Of a stretch of 64,000 nt of DNA, positions 61,455-64,000 are shown piece after piece. The position numbers and the translations under genes are program-made. Where the stretch lies: NCBI GenBank assembly GCA_026413225.1, contig CM048554.1, positions 69,308,463 through 69,372,462 of the forward strand, written 5' to 3'. Source of the stretch: Otis tarda. Its lineage: Eukaryota; Chordata; Aves; Otidiformes; Otididae. Numbering within the stretch: position 1 is the stretch's first letter; every line of letters starts with the position of its first letter. Below the pieces are notes generated by a model. That model did no database searches. It was not told where the DNA came from and worked only from the letters and a program-made list of their open reading frames with translations.

Positions 61455-63984
61455 CTAACGCACAGAACAGACTATGTAAAAAAACATTAATTATTAAATT
61501 AAGTATACTAGTAAGGATTGCCAGTTCTAGAATGTGTTAAACACTAGAGATCTGAACTTGTATTTGGTAATAATTAAAATAATTCCTTTCATCTCTAAAG
61601 ATAAATTATTAAGTTCACAAACTTGAACAGTCCATATGAGGTACAGGTCATCAAAGCGGTTAGACAGTATAAATTCACAGCAGAATGTCCTGCTGGAAGC
61701 AAGTAAACCAAGAGGCTGCCACTTTCTGTCATTCTCTCTGAGAAAGATGCACATTTTGTCAATATTTCACAATTATTTGATAAAATAAAGGGTCTGAGAC
61801 AAAACATGCTTCACTTAGCCCTTCCTGATCTCCTTCTCCCATTTGAGTTCCGGCATTCTGCTCTGTGACCTTCATTTCCAAATTTCAGTCAGGCTCCCAC
61901 TGCTGTTCCCTCTTCCTGCAGGCACAGATGCAGTCCTAGTCTCCCTCAGATGAGTCCATTATTTCAAAGAAGGTTTATAATCCCAATCTGGTATATCCAT
62001 TAATACCTTACTAAAGTTATTTCCTGATGCATACTGCCCGGAATCTTGCCGAGAACATTAGGGACGTGAATCCCAGTGTTTTCAGTTCCCGTGTCCCTAG
62101 CACTCCTACACTTGGTGAGAGCTGCAGTTGCAGGGAGCACACAGTGTTGCAGACCTTGGTGGAGGTGCCCTCAATGCCTATGAAAATGCTGAAGAATTTA
62201 CCATATGCAAATTCAAATTTCTGAAGGCTTGCCTTTCTAGTCTTAGCCCATAAACTGAATACTTGCTTCTCAGTCTTCCTTCCTCCTCTCATAGCCTCTA
62301 TCTTCACAGAGCCAGTTGGCATCCATCTCTTTCTCCCTTCCCCTTTTTCTCCTTGCCTCCATGACTACTCCCATCAAAGGACAGAGGACTTACCTAGAGT
62401 AGATCACGGTATAGGAAATAAAAAAAAACATAAAGGAGACAGGGTTCCTGAGCTTTCCACCCTTGCCAGCCTGCCAGGTTGTCAGGCTCTGCTTAGTGAC
62501 ACAGAAAGATATGTAGAAACGTTAGCAGTTCCCACGTGTCTACTTTCTACATTTTTATTTGAAGTTTGTGTCTCCAGCATTAGTTCATTGTGATGAAGGC
62601 ATTTTGGTAATAAATACATTTTACATACGTGTTTCTGAACATACGTTACATATACTTGGGTAGATACACTATATACTGCTACCCATAAATTCACACATAT
62701 GGAGAAATTTTTTTCTTTTCTTACTCAGCCTCTGAATTCAGCTGTTTGGTTTTGATTTTTTTAACTATCTCAGCTTTTAGGGAGAGAGAAGTCAGAATCA
62801 CAAGGCTGAAAATTAATCCTAGAAAAGCAAGATTATTCATCATAAATTGCATATCCTTATGTGGTCTGACCACTTGTTTATCTCCATGTGATTTTAACGC
62901 TGATCCTCCACATATACACCAGGATGAGCAAAACCAGCAGCTTCAGCTGTTTTATTCTAACATGCGAAGTGGATCTCATTAATAAAATCCCTTGAAGCTC
63001 CTCAAGGCATTCCTGCTATGGCACTTCCAATGGTGAGGAAAGCAATAATTCCCAATCTACATTTCTTAAAAGCAGTTAAAGGTCATGAATAAATTACTAA
63101 GAACTTCAATGTGGAAAGAAAATGGACTGGTGCTAAAATGAAAACATAAAGATTTATTATAATTAAAATCCTCCTCTCACTGAAACATTTCTTTACAATA
63201 TTTAACATTTTGATACCAAGGAGGCCAAGGTTATAATGCCATTAGCAAAAGATGACCTTTACTTGTCTCTGTGAACAATAAATAAGCAGGCAAAATGCAA
63301 ACCAGCACTTCCTGTGTTTATCTATATTAGGCATTTCATTAGTGTAGCTTTTTCTTACGCCTTCAAATTCCTACATAACTGTGCAGAATGCACTTTCTAA
63401 AATTTCTGAAGCCAAGCTATCTTCATTAGGCAGGAAGTAAAAAGGCAAAAAGACAATATTAAGTAATTTTTTAGAAAAATCTCTCAAATTACTTGGCACT
63501 GATTCTCAAATGTATTTAAAAGATGGCTTCAGGTGGTCATTTTTATTTGCATTACCATTATTTATTTTGTTCCTTTCATCAAGGAAAGACTGACAGAAAT
63601 AGACTATAGCTTTTGTCATGGAACCTCCCTGAAGTCCCCCGGTTACCGTTCAGGTTCTTTGTTTCTACTCTTTGCCTCTGCAGACATCCATCCTAGGTAA
63701 CCTCAGCAATGAAAAAGTTTGAGCCTGAAAACTCTAGAATTTGTGAATCTTTATCTCACAGCTTTGTGACAAGCTACCTCTTCCTTACAAAAAAAAATTC
63801 TGTCTGGTGTAGTAATGCTACACCGTTTTGTCTTTCCAAGACAGTATTTTTAAAAATTTCTGTCTCTTGCAACTGAACTTAGGTCTGTGAAAATCTCAAA
63901 CCATCTGGAGACTGACGTCTCCTAATTTCAGTCAGACGTTACAATTTTAAAGGAAGACAAAAGATATTTACCTGCTATGAGTAT
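61455..63984. other. Unique spacer
   Basis: No recognised gene. A less AT-rich part at about 61800-62370 has pyrimidine-rich ends and a minus-strand open frame at 62017-62322 (101 codons) with no domain I recognise. It could be an unclassified old repeat or a noncoding RNA exon. Confidence 0.45.
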
Positions 63985-64000
63985 AAAAAAAAAAAAAAAA
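63985..64000. repeat. Poly-A tract at window end
   Basis: At least 16 A, cut by the window edge; may continue beyond. Confidence 0.85.

Noticed and set aside
1-64000. CRISPR array, bacterial operon or integrated prokaryotic system
   Set aside because: No regularly spaced repeats, no dense coding, no Shine-Dalgarno-led genes. The CR1 and ERV content shows vertebrate, avian DNA.

Overview
This window looks like nuclear DNA from a bird. The clearest signs are several 5'-truncated CR1 LINEs with the typical avian 3' end (complement of CATAGAATCATAGAATGG), including one with about 640 bp of recognisable ORF2 C-terminus, and several LTRs of avian endogenous-retrovirus type. The best preserved ERV has a primer-binding site matching tRNA-Lys(1,2), which points to ERVK-like (class II) elements. 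The species cannot be named from this sequence. The single-copy background is AT-rich and the LTRs form GC-rich islands.

I recognise no host protein-coding exon, rRNA, functional tRNA or CRISPR array. Open frames are short, overlap each other on both strands, and mostly fall inside repeats or AT-rich spacer. The window is best read as a gene desert or the inside of a very large intron.

Layout: 1-4 kb, unique AT-rich DNA with homopolymers and an A13(GA)8 microsatellite. 4.04-4.48 kb, CR1 (+) with an 8-bp target-site duplication. 6.7-7.6 kb, two doubtful MIR/CORE-SINE-like stretches. 7.8-8.1 kb, CR1 (-). 9.3-9.9 kb, old LTR. 10-18.9 kb, unique. 18.9-20.35 kb, very old CR1-like LINE (-), with a possible second piece near 21.5 kb. 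26.45-26.74 kb, old LTR end. 30.93-31.84 kb, old CR1 (-). 31.98-33.14 kb, solo-type LTR (copy A) with a three-fold 17-bp repeat at its 5' edge. 36.87-38.54 kb, compact LTR element (copy B): full 5' LTR, Lys PBS, internal region of only 309 bp, polypurine tract, incomplete 3' LTR ending in an inverted LTR-derived piece. 44.27-45.21 kb, CR1 (+) inserted into one copy of an old local duplication. 45-64 kb, AT-rich unique DNA with two pairs of short, highly similar direct duplications (97 bp and 90 bp) and another ancient CR1-like trace near 55.8 kb.

The most interesting points are the mini LTR element that keeps all cis-acting signals but almost no interior, the pair of isolated ~90-bp dispersed duplications, the CR1 insertion whose empty-site paralogue lies 2.7 kb away, and a few strong hairpins. 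I found no convincing new multi-gene system.
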